Shown: positions 26,482 through 35,780 of the stretch, in pieces
How positions within the stretch are numbered: the stretch's first letter is position 1
How the letters are laid out: the number at the start of each line of letters is the position of its first letter
NCBI RefSeq assembly: GCF_900185645.1
Contig: NZ_FYAM01000004.1
Coordinates: 62,001-126,000, forward strand
DNA from: Clostridium sp. BSD9I1
Lineage (GTDB): Bacteria > Bacillota > Clostridia > Clostridiales > Clostridiaceae
Length of the DNA: 64,000 nucleotides
Direction: 5' to 3'
Notes under the pieces: model-generated
What the model was told of the DNA's origin: nothing
What the model saw: only the letters and a program-made list of their open reading frames with translations
Databases searched by the model: none
Translations under genes and position numbers: made by a program

Positions 26482-27462
26482 ATGACAAGAGCATTAGCGA
26501 TGATGTCAGGTGGGTTAGATAGTACACTTGCTGCTAAACTAATAAAAGAACAAGGTATAGATGTAATAGGAATATGCTTTAGATCAAATTTCTTTAATGA
26601 AAAAAATGCTTTAAGAATGGCAGAACAAATAGAAATACCGTTACATGTAGTAGACTTTTCTGATGATCATTTAAGAATAGTAAAAAATCCTAAGCATGGT
26701 TATGGAAAAAATATGAATCCATGTGTGGATTGCCATGCTTTAATGATGACTTATTCCGGAAAACTTTTAGAAGAACTTAATGCAGACTTCATAATAACAG
26801 GAGAGGTATTAAATCAAAGGCCTATGTCTCAAAACCGTTCTGCATTAGATATAGTAAAAAATGAATCAGGATATAGTGATAAGATATTAAGACCATTATG
26901 TGCTAAGAATTTACTTCCTACAGAAATGGAGCTAAATGGTTTAGTAGATAGAGAAAAGCTTTTAGATATTTCCGGAAGAAGTAGAAAAGTTCAAATGGAA
27001 CTAGCTGAAAAGTGGGGAGTAGTTGATTATCCATCTCCTGCTGGTGGATGTAAGTTAACAGAACCTAACTATTCTAAGAGATTGAAGGAACTATTGGAAT
27101 ATAATAAAGAACCAAGTTCATCAGAATTATATCTTTTGAGAATAGGTAGACACTTTAGAGTTACACCTAATTGTAAGATAATATCTACCAGAACATTAGA
27201 TGAAGCAAATTCTATAAAAGAATATTTAAATTATGAAGACTTAATATTTTTTGCTGAAGATTATAATGGATCTATGGTAGTACTCATTGGAAAGCCTACT
27301 AATGAGGATATAGAGATGGCAGCTAAGATAACTGCAAGATATTCTAAAGGAAAAGATAATCCTAAGGTGGTAATAAAGTATGGTAATTTTTCTAAAGAAT
27401 TAAATAATCATATAACTGTTACTCCAGCTACTGATGAAGAAATAAATAAATATATAATATAA
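26482..27462 (+). CDS. PP-loop ATPase with NFACT-R-like C-terminal domain (predicted tRNA modification, ThiI/MnmA-like)
   Basis: A 326-residue protein whose first half is an adenylating PP-loop domain, with MMSGGLDSTLAAKL at about 7-20 and CVDCHALMM at about 79-87, the latter holding a CxxC. The GEVLNQRPMSQN and SPAGGCKLTEP segments match the ThiI-like thiolation group. The C-terminal part (about 210-300, with LLRIGRHFRV and DEDLIFFAED-like text) resembles the NFACT-R domain predicted to bind RNA. It is often labelled tRNA thiouridylase; it lacks the THUMP domain of true ThiI. The likely role is tRNA sulfur modification, unproven. GGGTG six bases before ATG 26482 sets the start. Confidence 0.75.
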   Translation: MTRALAMMSGGLDSTLAAKLIKEQGIDVIGICFRSNFFNEKNALRMAEQIEIPLHVVDFSDDHLRIVKNPKHGYGKNMNPCVDCHALMMTYSGKLLEELNADFIITGEVLNQRPMSQNRSALDIVKNESGYSDKILRPLCAKNLLPTEMELNGLVDREKLLDISGRSRKVQMELAEKWGVVDYPSPAGGCKLTEPNYSKRLKELLEYNKEPSSSELYLLRIGRHFRVTPNCKIISTRTLDEANSIKEYLNYEDLIFFAEDYNGSMVVLIGKPTNEDIEMAAKITARYSKGKDNPKVVIKYGNFSKELNNHITVTPATDEEINKYII

Positions 27463-27498
27463 GTTTTGTAATAGTTATATGAAGAGGTGGTTGTTCTA

Positions 27499-27921
27499 AT
27501 GCTAAAGGAAGTACTTATTACTGTTAAAAGTACTCAGGATAATGATGAAAAAAACTCCATTGAGGTAATTTCTGTTGGTAAATTTGCTAAAATGGAAGGG
27601 CTTTATCGTGTAGTATATGAAGAAACTGAAATATCTGGGATGGAAGGTACCACTACTCATTTTAAGATCTACCCTGATGAAAAAAGGATGATTCTTTTGA
27701 GAATGGGAAGTACAGACGCTAGAATGGAGTTTGAAAATAGAAAAAAACATGTATGCCTTTATGATACTCCCTATGGTGTTTTAGAAATTGCCATAACAAC
27801 TAATGATTTAAAAATTGATATAAACGATAATGGAGGAAAAATCCGCATAGATTATGAAATGAGCGTATCAGGTCAAAAGCCTGTTCGCACTATTTTGTCC
27901 ATAGATATAAGACCTCAATAG
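27499..27921 (+). CDS. DUF1934 domain protein (YwiB-like beta-barrel)
   Basis: A 140-residue protein of the DUF1934 family, a calycin-like beta-barrel whose role is not known. Visible features are the alternating strands, GMEGTTTHFKIYPDEKRMILLRMG at about 54-77 (broken into two strands), and CLYDTPYGVLEIAI near 93-106. ATG 27499 is preferred to GTG 27487 because AGAGGTGG is then correctly placed. It follows the PP-loop gene by 36 bases and ends in a hairpin, so it probably closes the ddl operon. Confidence 0.82.
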   Translation: MLKEVLITVKSTQDNDEKNSIEVISVGKFAKMEGLYRVVYEETEISGMEGTTTHFKIYPDEKRMILLRMGSTDARMEFENRKKHVCLYDTPYGVLEIAITTNDLKIDINDNGGKIRIDYEMSVSGQKPVRTILSIDIRPQ

Positions 27922-27943
27922 AGTATTCTATTGAGGCTTTTTT
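27913..27943 (+). terminator. Terminator after the DUF1934 gene
   Basis: CCTCAATAGA pairs with TCTATTGAGG over a four-base loop, then CTTTTTTT. It overlaps the stop codon. Confidence 0.88.
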
Positions 27944-28027
27944 ATATATAGTAGTAAAACAAGGTTTAAGAATAAAAAAAATGGGCATTAATGTAAGTAA
28001 ATATTTAAGGAAGGTAGTTGAATATAA

Positions 28028-28333
28028 ATGAATTATTTTTTTGATAGACATAATAGATATAAAAATATAATAGAGTTTTTATGTCAATATAAAGGCGTAA
28101 GTGAAGGAGAACTTTTCAAAATATTAGAGGATGAAGATTGTAAGTATTTGTTAGCCTTGCTATTAAAAAAGTATGAATGTTTAAATCAACAAGAATTTCA
28201 TGAAAACTTTCCTTCAAGCAAGGTAAACTTTAAAGAATACATGAAGAATGCAGAGGAAAAGATGCTTTTTAATAAAAGAATAAGGGACATGTACTTTGAA
28301 GCAGAAGAGTTATTGGATAAGAAAGTGAAATAG
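28028..28333 (+). CDS. Conserved-looking small protein of unknown function
   Basis: A 101-residue soluble, charged protein with no signal or membrane segment. It is mostly helical by composition, with HNRYKNIIEFLCQYKGVSE at the start and repeated lysine/glutamate-rich helices. I do not recognise a family. The coding look (start after AGGAAGG, good codon periodicity, no overlap) supports a real gene. It stands between the ddl operon and another unknown gene upstream of rho. Confidence 0.6.
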   Translation: MNYFFDRHNRYKNIIEFLCQYKGVSEGELFKILEDEDCKYLLALLLKKYECLNQQEFHENFPSSKVNFKEYMKNAEEKMLFNKRIRDMYFEAEELLDKKVK

Positions 28334-28426
28334 TAATATACTAAAAAGAAGGAATTTTATAATATTTATAGAAATGTTATAAATGATATAATTTTAGTTA
28401 TTTTTAAATTTTTGGAGATGAAAAAA

Positions 28427-28768
28427 ATGATAAATTCAAATATTACTATAGCTCTAAAAAACCATATGATTAAATATGAGATAAGAGAAATCTCCATATT
28501 CAAATTAAGCTCTTTAAAATATGAAGTTGACTCTATTAAAGATGTAAGTATTGAAGATAGGCAAGTATGTTTGGAAATTGTATGCCCACTTTGTGGACGA
28601 AATCATCAGTATGAATATAGTATTCAAGAATTTCTGAATTCTAATTTAATAGTAGGTGGGTGTAAAGAAATTTATATACCATTATTTTATATAGGAAATC
28701 ATAAAAAGGTTATAGAAAAGGTTAAATTATTTAATAGTACTAATAATAAGATTTATGCATTATTATAA
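28427..28768 (+). CDS. Small protein with a CPLCG motif, function unknown
   Basis: A 113-residue protein. Its only recognisable feature is VCPLCGRNHQYEYS at about 60-73, a single CxxC knuckle followed by a histidine, which could bind a metal in a dimer. The rest alternates strands and helices. ATG 28427 is nine bases after GGAG, so I prefer it to the TTG at 28412. No family is recognised. It ends 163 bases before rho. Confidence 0.55.
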   Translation: MINSNITIALKNHMIKYEIREISIFKLSSLKYEVDSIKDVSIEDRQVCLEIVCPLCGRNHQYEYSIQEFLNSNLIVGGCKEIYIPLFYIGNHKKVIEKVKLFNSTNNKIYALL

Positions 28769-28814
28769 AGATATTTAAATACCACTCTGATAATATTGAT
28801 GCTTAAAGTTTTTC

Positions 28815-28843
28815 TGGATAAAGTTTATAAAATAGGTTATAAT
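28815..28843 (+). promoter_or_regulatory. Candidate promoter of rho
   Basis: TATAAT at 28838-28843 is perfect. TGGATA at 28815-28820, 17 bases upstream, is a weak -35. A leader of about 80 bases follows before the rho ribosome binding site and could carry Rho autoregulation. Confidence 0.5.
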
Positions 28844-28931
28844 GTTATCGCATGTATCCCTTCGAAGAGTTTCTTTTATTTTCCCAGAGGATTTATTATA
28901 TATAATTTAATATCACAGGAGGTGTTATTTT

Positions 28932-30347
28932 TTGTCAAATGTGGAATTAGACAATATGACTGTAAACGAATTAAAGTCTATTGCTAAAGAATTAGGAATA
29001 AAAAATATATCTAAATTAAAGAAATCAGAGCTTATAGAGGAGATTAAGAAGGTATCTCCTATGTATATAGAAAAGGACGGAGTAGTATTAAGAGAAAAAA
29101 TAAGTCCTAAAAGCACAGTGGAAGCTAAATATGAACCGGTGCAAGAACAAGAAAAAGAATACATAAAGCCACAGGAAGTAAGCCCTGAGGAGAAAAAAGA
29201 AAAGCTTAAAGAAATGATAAATGAATCAGATACAGCTAAAGGTGTATTAGAGATAATAGAAAATAATAACTATGGATTTTTAAGAGGGAAAAATTATTTA
29301 ACAGGACCGGACGACATATATGTATCACCATCTCAAATAAGAAGATTTAACTTAAAAACTGGTGACGAAGTACAAGGTAAAGTTAGAACTCCTAAGGAAG
29401 GAGAAAAATTTAAGGCCTTATTATATGTAGAAAAAGTAAATGGAGAAAATCCTGAAAGAGCAGTGAGAAGAAAACCCTTTGAATTATTAACTCCTATTTA
29501 TCCAAATAAGAGAATAAGACTTGAAACCACAAAAGAGGACCTTTCAGCAAGACTTATGGATATTATATGTCCTATAGGAAAAGGTCAAAGAGGAATTATT
29601 GTGGCTCCTCCTAAGGCTGGAAAGACCACTCTTCTTAAAAAGATTGCTCAAAGCATTTCTACTAATCATCCTGAATCTAAACTTATAGTATTACTTATTG
29701 ATGAGAGACCAGAAGAAGTTACTGATATGCAAAGATCTATAAATGGCGAAGTTATATACTCTACCTTTGATGAAGAACCAGAGCATCATACAAAGGTGGC
29801 ATATATGGTTCTAGAAAGAGCTAAGAGAATGGTAGAACAAGGACAAGATGTGATTATACTTCTAGATAGTATAACAAGATTATCAAGAGCATATAACTTG
29901 ACAATTAACCCAACAGGAAGAACGCTTTCAGGTGGTCTTGATCCAGGAGCTTTAATAATGCCTAAAAAATTCTTTGGTGCTGCAAGAAATATAGAAGAAG
30001 GCGGAAGTTTAACTATACTTGCTACGGCCTTGGTTGAAACTGGAAGTAGAATGGATGATATGATATTTGAAGAATTTAAAGGTACTGGTAATATGGAAGT
30101 TCATTTAGATAGAAAGCTTCAAGAAAGAAGAATATTCCCAGCTATAGATATCTATAAATCTGGAACAAGAAAAGAAGATTTACTTTTAACAGAAGTAGAG
30201 TATGATGCATCATTTAACATAAGAAAAATGTTATATACTGAAAGTAACACTCAAAATGTAACAGAACAATTAATTAGCATGTTGTTTAAAACTAAAAATA
30301 ATGCTGAATTTTTAAATATAATAGGTAAAGAAAAGCTAAATAAATAA
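28932..30347 (+). CDS. rho: Transcription termination factor Rho
   Basis: Rho is a ring-shaped RNA helicase that ends transcription at unstructured C-rich RNA. The 471-residue protein has the N-terminal Rho_N helical domain (about 5-45, [14 protein letters not shown]), a charged linker, the RNA-binding cold-shock domain (about 100-180, NYGFLRG and [12 protein letters not shown]) and the ATPase with P-loop [12 protein letters not shown] near 225-236 and [13 protein letters not shown]. The start is TTG 28932 behind a near-perfect AGGAGGTG. It heads the conserved rho-rpmE-tdk-prmC-prfA neighbourhood of clostridia. Confidence 0.97.
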   Translation: MSNVELDNMTVNELKSIAKELGIKNISKLKKSELIEEIKKVSPMYIEKDGVVLREKISPKSTVEAKYEPVQEQEKEYIKPQEVSPEEKKEKLKEMINESDTAKGVLEIIENNNYGFLRGKNYLTGPDDIYVSPSQIRRFNLKTGDEVQGKVRTPKEGEKFKALLYVEKVNGENPERAVRRKPFELLTPIYPNKRIRLETTKEDLSARLMDIICPIGKGQRGIIVAPPKAGKTTLLKKIAQSISTNHPESKLIVLLIDERPEEVTDMQRSINGEVIYSTFDEEPEHHTKVAYMVLERAKRMVEQGQDVIILLDSITRLSRAYNLTINPTGRTLSGGLDPGALIMPKKFFGAARNIEEGGSLTILATALVETGSRMDDMIFEEFKGTGNMEVHLDRKLQERRIFPAIDIYKSGTRKEDLLLTEVEYDASFNIRKMLYTESNTQNVTEQLISMLFKTKNNAEFLNIIGKEKLNK

Positions 30348-30382
30348 AAAAATAAACCCGAATTAATTCGGGTTTATTTATT
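30346..30382. terminator. Bidirectional terminator between rho and rpmE
   Basis: AATAAACCCGAATT and AATTCGGGTTTATT form a perfect stem. An A-run on the left and T-rich sequence on the right let it serve both convergent genes. Confidence 0.88.
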
Positions 30383-30389
30383 ATAAAAA

Positions 30390-30602
30390 TTATTCTTCGT
30401 TCTTTAAGTTGAACTTCTTCATGAACTTATCAACTCTTCCGCCAGCATCAACGATCTTCTGCTTACCAGTGAAGAATGGATGGCATTTAGAACATATTTC
30501 AACCTTTAGTTCTTTTTTAGTAGAACCAGTTGTAAAAGTGTTTCCACATGCACACTTAACTACTGCATCATGATGGTAGTCTGGATGTATGCCTTCTCTC
30601 AT
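30390..30602 (-). CDS. rpmE: Large ribosomal subunit protein bL31 (zinc-binding form)
   Basis: A 70-residue bL31. It starts [20 protein letters not shown] and has CxC at about 17-19 with CSKC at about 37-40, so it keeps the four zinc cysteines of the C+ form. I start at ATG 30602 because AGAGGTG then has a six-base spacer; the in-frame GTG nine bases upstream is next to that site. It is transcribed against its neighbours from its own promoter. C+ L31 proteins elsewhere are tied to zinc status. Confidence 0.96.
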   Translation of the reverse strand: MREGIHPDYHHDAVVKCACGNTFTTGSTKKELKVEICSKCHPFFTGKQKIVDAGGRVDKFMKKFNLKNEE

Positions 30603-30658
30603 GTTTTTCACCTCTCTCGTGAATTCTAGACTTTATCGTCCGAATTTTTAACTCCTAA

Positions 30659-30688
30659 ATTATAACACAGGGGTTATTTGCAAGTCAA
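30659..30688 (-). promoter_or_regulatory. Promoter of rpmE
   Basis: On the minus strand TTGACT (plus 30683-30688) is followed by TATAAT (plus 30659-30664) after 18 bases. A leader of about 50 bases precedes the gene and contains a small hairpin (GGAC/GTCT). Confidence 0.65.
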
Positions 30689-30770
30689 TAAAATTTAATT
30701 ATTTCCTCTTTATTATATTATGCTTCTCTGTTACAATTATACTTGTTTATTAAAGACTGGGGGGATTTCT

Positions 30771-31352
30771 ATGTATGGACCAAAGAATCATGGCTGGATA
30801 GAGGTAATTGTAGGACCGATGTATAGTGGTAAATCAGAAGAGCTTATAAGAAGAATACGAAGAGCTAAGATTGCTAAGCAAAAGGTTCAGGTCTTTAAGC
30901 CTGAAATTGATGATAGATACAGTAAGGAAGATGTAGTTTCTCATTGTGGAGATAAGGAAGATGCCATACCTGTAACAGTTAGCAATCAAATAATCGAATT
31001 AATTGATAAGGATGTTCAAGTAATAGCCATAGATGAGATTCAGTTTTTTGATGACAATATAATAGACGTAGTAAATTATTTAGCAAACATGGATAAAAGG
31101 ATAATTTGTGCAGGGCTTGATATGGATTTTAAAGGAGAACCTTTTGGACCTATTGCAAAACTTATGGCTGTGGCAGAATTTGTAGATAAAATTCAAGCTA
31201 TATGTATGAAATGTGGCAACCCAGCTACTAGAACTCAGAGACTTATAAATGGTAAACCAGCGAGTTATGATGAACCTATAGTTCTTGTAGGGGCTAAGGA
31301 ATCTTATGAAGCTAGGTGTAGAAAATGTCACGTTGTTTTAGGAGAGAGGTGA
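30771..31352 (+). CDS. tdk: Thymidine kinase
   Basis: Tdk phosphorylates thymidine in the salvage pathway. The 193-residue type II enzyme has P-loop [15 protein letters not shown] at about 14-28, AIDEIQFFD near 86-94, and two zinc CxxC pairs (CMKCGN near 143 and CRKCH near 184). ATG 30771 follows GGGGGG; the longer frame upstream begins without a ribosome binding site. It is four bases from the DUF1385 gene, with which it forms an operon reaching prmC. Confidence 0.95.
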   Translation: MYGPKNHGWIEVIVGPMYSGKSEELIRRIRRAKIAKQKVQVFKPEIDDRYSKEDVVSHCGDKEDAIPVTVSNQIIELIDKDVQVIAIDEIQFFDDNIIDVVNYLANMDKRIICAGLDMDFKGEPFGPIAKLMAVAEFVDKIQAICMKCGNPATRTQRLINGKPASYDEPIVLVGAKESYEARCRKCHVVLGER

Positions 31353-31356
31353 AGCA

Positions 31357-32289
31357 ATGAAAAAGAACTGTACAGTAGGAGGACAAGCGGTTATTGAAGG
31401 CGTAATGATGAGAGGGAGTAAGGGCATTGCTACTGCGGTGAGAAAAGAAAATGGAGAGATTGAAGTAAAATTAGAAAAGTTTGTACCTTATTCAAAAAGA
31501 AATAAGCTTTTTAACATACCAATTATAAGAGGATTCGTATCTCTAATAGAATCTTTGATAATAGGGATAAAAACCCTAAATTATTCAGCTTCATTTTTTG
31601 AAGAGGAAGAGGAAAAAAAATCTACCTTTGATAAGTGGTTTGAAAATAAATTTAAAGAAAAAAGTGACAGTATAATAGCAAGTATAAGTCTTATTATATC
31701 ATTAATTTTTTCAGTTCTTTTATTTTTTATACTGCCTAATTTAATTGCAAGTGGATTTAAGCTTTTAAGAATAGAAAATACAATTATGTTAAATATAATA
31801 GAAGGAATAATAAGGGTGAGCATATTTTTAGCTTATTTATATTTTATAGGAAAGTTAGAAGATATAAAGAGGGTTTTTGAGTATCACGGAGCAGAGCATA
31901 AGACTATATTTTGCTATGAGCAAGACGATGAGCTTATATCTGAAAAAGCAAAGAAATATCCTCGTTTCCATCCTCGATGTGGAACTAATTTCATGTTTTT
32001 GGTAATGATAGTAAGTATAATATTGTTTTCAGCAGTGGGCTGGAATTCTTGGTGGGAAAATATGCTTTGGAGAATAGTGCTATTGCCATTTGTATCAGGA
32101 ATAACTTATGAACTTATAAAGTGGTTAGGAAAGAGCAAAAGTAATCTGTCTGGTATTATAGCTTACCCAGGGTTAATGCTTCAAAAATTAACTACTAGAG
32201 AGCCGGATTTAAGCCAATTAGAAGTAGCTATTAAGGCAATTAAAGCGGCTGAAGGCATTGATGTAATGGAGAACGGAGAAAATCAATAA
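31357..32289 (+). CDS. DUF1385 membrane protein (YqhQ-like)
   Basis: A 310-residue protein with four or so membrane helices (about 105-130, 145-163, 208-225 and a further one). It starts VGGQAVIEGVMMRGSKGIA and has the family motif EYHGAEHKTIFCYE at about 182-195 and FHPRCGTNFMF near 208-218, which look like a metal site. The role of DUF1385 is not established. It lies between tdk and prmC, as in many clostridia, and its stop touches the prmC start. Confidence 0.88.
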   Translation: MKKNCTVGGQAVIEGVMMRGSKGIATAVRKENGEIEVKLEKFVPYSKRNKLFNIPIIRGFVSLIESLIIGIKTLNYSASFFEEEEEKKSTFDKWFENKFKEKSDSIIASISLIISLIFSVLLFFILPNLIASGFKLLRIENTIMLNIIEGIIRVSIFLAYLYFIGKLEDIKRVFEYHGAEHKTIFCYEQDDELISEKAKKYPRFHPRCGTNFMFLVMIVSIILFSAVGWNSWWENMLWRIVLLPFVSGITYELIKWLGKSKSNLSGIIAYPGLMLQKLTTREPDLSQLEVAIKAIKAAEGIDVMENGENQ

Positions 32290-33165
32290 ATGGATACAAG
32301 GGAAGTTTATACAATAGGAAAAGTTTTAGAGCAGGGCTATAAGACCCTTAAGGAATCAAATAATTGTAATTATATACTTGATTCTCAGCTTCTATTGGGT
32401 AAAATTATGAATAGGGATAAGTTATTTATAATGCTTAACAGAGATTTTCAAATATCATCCGAGGAAGCTAAAGGATATTTTGAATTAATTAAACTTAGAA
32501 AAAATAAAATGCCTATTAAGTATATATTAGGGTATACTGAATTTATGGGACTTAACTTTAAGGTTAAAGAGGGTGTGCTTATTCCCCGTCCGGACACAGA
32601 GATATTAGTGGAAAATGTAATATCCGTCATTAATAAAAATAAATATATGAATATAGCGGATGTGTGCTGTGGTAGTGGGGCTATAGGAGTATCTATAGCA
32701 GTCTATTGTCCTAAAACCCATATAGACTGTTTTGATATTTCAAATACAGCTTGTGAAGTTACCAATGAAAATTCAAGCATTCAAGAAACAACACATAGGT
32801 TAAAAGTATATAAGAGCGACTTACTAGAAGCGGCAATAAAGAACGGTTCGATGTATGATGTTATAGTTTCTAATCCTCCTTACATAAGAAAAGATGTTAT
32901 TCCGAGCCTTATGGAAGATGTTAGGGATTATGAGCCCTATGAAGCTTTAGATGGAGGAGAGGACGGACTTTATTTCTATAGAAGAATTGCACTTGAAAGT
33001 AAGGGTGTTTTAAAGAATAACGGACTTATTGCCCTAGAGATAGGACACGATCAACGAGAAACTGTAACTGAAATCCTTAAGAACAGTGATTTCCATGCTA
33101 TAGAATGTTATAAAGATTTAGCAGGAAATGATAGGGTAATAACAGCCTATTTAAATAATAAGTAA
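32290..33165 (+). CDS. prmC: Release factor glutamine methyltransferase
   Basis: PrmC methylates the glutamine of the GGQ motif in release factors 1 and 2. The 291-residue protein has an N-terminal helical substrate domain, IPRPDTEILVE at about 98-108, the SAM-binding DVCCGSGAIGVSIA at about 121-134 and the catalytic SNPPYI at about 195-200. The gene begins directly after the DUF1385 stop and is followed by prfA, its substrate gene. Confidence 0.96.
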   Translation: MDTREVYTIGKVLEQGYKTLKESNNCNYILDSQLLLGKIMNRDKLFIMLNRDFQISSEEAKGYFELIKLRKNKMPIKYILGYTEFMGLNFKVKEGVLIPRPDTEILVENVISVINKNKYMNIADVCCGSGAIGVSIAVYCPKTHIDCFDISNTACEVTNENSSIQETTHRLKVYKSDLLEAAIKNGSMYDVIVSNPPYIRKDVIPSLMEDVRDYEPYEALDGGEDGLYFYRRIALESKGVLKNNGLIALEIGHDQRETVTEILKNSDFHAIECYKDLAGNDRVITAYLNNK

Positions 33166-33189
33166 TGTATTATGTATTAAACAATGTAT

Positions 33190-33219
33190 TTGATTTAAAT
33201 GTATGTATTGTGATATAAT
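33190..33219 (+). promoter_or_regulatory. Candidate promoter of prfA
   Basis: TTGATT at 33190-33195, an 18-base spacer and TATAAT at 33214-33219. The -10 box is perfect. Confidence 0.5.
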
Positions 33220-33258
33220 TGGTAGTTGTTAAAATATAATAACGGAGTGATAAAGTTT

Positions 33259-34332
33259 ATGTTAGAAAGACTTGATTTTATAGAAAATAAATATGAAGAA
33301 TTATCCATAAAAATAAGTGATCCAAGTGTAATGACAAACCAAAAAGAGTGGCAGAAGCTCTGTAAAGAGCATTCAGACTTAGAAATAGTAGTTAACAAGT
33401 ATAAAGAGTATAAAAAGGTTATAGATGATATAAGTACAGATAAAGAAATGATACAGGAAGAATCAGATAGAGAACTTAAGGAAATGTTGCAGGAAGAATT
33501 AAAAGAACTTTCCCAAAGACAAGAAGTGCTTGAACAGGAACTTAAAATATTAATGCTTCCTAAGGATCCTAATGATGATAAAAATGTATTTATAGAAATA
33601 AGAGCTGGTGCTGGCGGTGAGGAAGCAGCTTTATTTGCTACAAATTTATTTAGAATGTATACAAGGTATGCAGAAAGAGTTGGCTGGAGAGTAGAACCTA
33701 TGAGCGTTAATGAAACTGACTTAGGTGGACTTAAGGAAGTTGTATTTATGCTAAAGGGAAATGGTGCATATAGTAGGCTCAAGTATGAAAGTGGAGTTCA
33801 TAGAGTTCAAAGAGTTCCTGACACTGAATCAAGTGGAAGAATTCATACCTCAACAGCTACAGTTGCTGTTTTACCAGAAGTAGAAGATGTAGAAGTAGAG
33901 ATAAGTGCTAATGATTTAAGAATAGATGTGTTTAGAGCATCAGGACATGGTGGACAGTGTGTTAATACTACAGATTCAGCAGTAAGAATTACTCATCTAC
34001 CTACAGGACTTGTGGTTTCCTGTCAAGATGAAAAATCACAGCTTAAAAATAAGGAAAAAGCTATGAAAGTACTAAAGTCTAGACTATTTGATAGACTTCA
34101 AGCAGAGAGAAGTGCTGGTATTGCCGAAGATAGAAAAAGCCAGGTAGGTACTGGAGATAGAAGTGAAAGAATAAGAACCTACAATTATCCTCAGGGAAGA
34201 GTTACTGACCATAGAATTGGAGTTACATTATATAGATTAGAATCTTTCTTAGATGGAGATATAGACGAAATCATAGATTCACTTATAACTGTAGAACAAG
34301 CGGAAAAGATGAAGAACTTGGGTGGAAATTAA
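33259..34332 (+). CDS. prfA: Peptide chain release factor 1
   Basis: RF1 ends translation at UAA and UAG. The 357-residue protein has the N-terminal coiled-coil domain, [15 protein letters not shown] near 115-130, and the peptidyl-hydrolase loop [17 protein letters not shown] near 227-243 with the GGQ. I start at ATG 33259, eleven bases after GGAG; the track of open frame upstream crosses the promoter. It follows prmC. Confidence 0.96.
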   Translation: MLERLDFIENKYEELSIKISDPSVMTNQKEWQKLCKEHSDLEIVVNKYKEYKKVIDDISTDKEMIQEESDRELKEMLQEELKELSQRQEVLEQELKILMLPKDPNDDKNVFIEIRAGAGGEEAALFATNLFRMYTRYAERVGWRVEPMSVNETDLGGLKEVVFMLKGNGAYSRLKYESGVHRVQRVPDTESSGRIHTSTATVAVLPEVEDVEVEISANDLRIDVFRASGHGGQCVNTTDSAVRITHLPTGLVVSCQDEKSQLKNKEKAMKVLKSRLFDRLQAERSAGIAEDRKSQVGTGDRSERIRTYNYPQGRVTDHRIGVTLYRLESFLDGDIDEIIDSLITVEQAEKMKNLGGN

Positions 34333-34357
34333 TTATTAAAAGAGAGAGAGGGGCATT

Positions 34358-34960
34358 ATGAATATAAATAAAGCCATTAGGAAGCAACAAAAGTCTTATA
34401 AAAGATTTATGCTTTTAATGTGCTTTGTTTTTTTTATAATCCCTGCTATATTGATTTATACTAAAAAACTGTCGTTATTCTACATTGCATATGCTAGTAT
34501 AATACAGTTTTTAATTATAATATCCATGCTTGTAAAAAAACATAATGAACATATTAAATTTAAAATTATAGAAAATTACAGGCTATATATAGAATTAGGA
34601 TTGTTTAAGAAAAAAGTCAACATATTATGCGATGCTATTGAAATAGTACATGCTGAAAGTTTCAAGAGAAAGTCCGATGGCAAAGAGGATTTTGAAATTA
34701 TAATGATCACCTCATCTAAATTTAAAAGTGAATATGTAGTGCCTGTTAATTCTAAATTATTTAAGCTGCATCCTTTTATAGCACATCGCTATAAAAAGAG
34801 AAAAATGCTTTATCCTGAGAAATCATATTTTTTCACAGTTATAAAAAAGGGAAAACTTTACAAATATGTTCTTTTAGATATGATATACAGAAGATGCGTA
34901 AATGCAGAATTTACTTATGAAGCCATAGATAGAATAAAAGAATATAGGGAATCGCTATAA
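34358..34960 (+). CDS. Two-helix membrane protein of unknown function
   Basis: A 200-residue protein with two adjacent membrane helices (about 17-35 and 41-58) and a cytoplasmic C-terminal part of alternating strands that looks PH-domain-like (KFKIIENYRLYIELGLFKK onward). No catalytic motif is visible. AGAGAGAGGGG precedes ATG 34358. It is 25 bases after prfA and could be cotranscribed. I do not recognise the family. Confidence 0.65.
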   Translation: MNINKAIRKQQKSYKRFMLLMCFVFFIIPAILIYTKKLSLFYIAYASIIQFLIIISMLVKKHNEHIKFKIIENYRLYIELGLFKKKVNILCDAIEIVHAESFKRKSDGKEDFEIIMITSSKFKSEYVVPVNSKLFKLHPFIAHRYKKRKMLYPEKSYFFTVIKKGKLYKYVLLDMIYRRCVNAEFTYEAIDRIKEYRESL

Positions 34961-34972
34961 ATAGAATAAATA

Positions 34973-35023
34973 AAACCACCATTAAATATATCTATATAGA
35001 TAATATTTTTTAAAGGTGGTTTA
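34973..35023 (+). promoter_or_regulatory. Hairpin that could mask the ribosome binding site of the ZIP gene
   Basis: AAACCACCATTAAA at 34973-34986 pairs with TTTAAAGGTGGTTT at 35010-35023 with one mismatch. The right arm contains the AAGGTGG ribosome binding site of the downstream GTG start. No T-run follows the right arm, so it is not a simple terminator. Confidence 0.4.
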
Positions 35024-35025
35024 AA

Positions 35026-35745
35026 GTGGATAACCTATATTTAATAATACTTATAGGAAGCGTAGTAGCAGTAGCTGGTACTCTTATCGGTTCTTTTATA
35101 GCTATTTTTATAAGGAATCCTTCGAATAAAACATTAGGATGGCTTATAGGATTTTCTGGAGGGTTGATGCTTGCTGTAGTAGTCTTTGATTTGATTCCAG
35201 AAGCGCTGAGTAAGTGGAGCTTTGTATATACTATTATATGTTGTATTATGGGTATACTAACAGTAGCGTTTATAGATAAAAAAACCGAGGAAAAGAAAAT
35301 AAACAAGCATGCAAAGATAGCTTTTATTACAGCTATAGGGCTTGCGATGCATAATTTACCTGAGGGAATTATAATGGGGTGTGGATTCGCTACAGGAGGG
35401 ATACTCGGAATAAAAATGAGCATAATAATAGCGTTACATGATATTCCCGAGGGTTTAGCGGTTGCAGCTCCGCTTATGGCTTCAAAAACTAAGGTGTTAA
35501 AAATAATTATATATACTTTTCTTACAGCGGTGCCTACTATATTTGGAAACTTTATAGGATTATATATAGGGAATATTTCTCAGAGTGCACTAGGAATAAG
35601 TTTATCATTTGCTTCAGGGATAATGTTATATGTAGTGTGCGGGGAAATGATACCAGAATCCAATAAGCTTTGGGAAGGAATAACTACTACATTTGGAATA
35701 CTTTTAGGTATAATTGTAGGACTTGCTATAATCACGTTGTTGTAG
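35026..35745 (+). CDS. ZIP family divalent metal transporter (ZupT/GufA-like)
   Basis: A 239-residue transporter with eight predicted membrane helices that brings zinc or related divalent metals into the cell. The signature helices carry GLAMHNLPEGIIMG at about 105-118 and IALHDIPEGLAVA at about 135-147. The start is GTG 35026 after AAGGTGG. An inverted repeat covers this ribosome binding site, which hints at control of translation. The metal is inferred from family only. Confidence 0.9.
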   Translation: MDNLYLIILIGSVVAVAGTLIGSFIAIFIRNPSNKTLGWLIGFSGGLMLAVVVFDLIPEALSKWSFVYTIICCIMGILTVAFIDKKTEEKKINKHAKIAFITAIGLAMHNLPEGIIMGCGFATGGILGIKMSIIIALHDIPEGLAVAAPLMASKTKVLKIIIYTFLTAVPTIFGNFIGLYIGNISQSALGISLSFASGIMLYVVCGEMIPESNKLWEGITTTFGILLGIIVGLAIITLL

Positions 35746-35780
35746 GATAAGAACAATGACATTAGAAGGAGATGTAATCT

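Noticed and set aside
28796-28987. Plus-strand ORF of 63 codons upstream of rho
   Set aside because: It overlaps the rho promoter, ribosome binding site and start; composition is random.
33195-33782. Minus-strand ORF of 195 codons opposite prfA
   Set aside because: Serine/leucine-rich antisense shadow of a well-supported gene.
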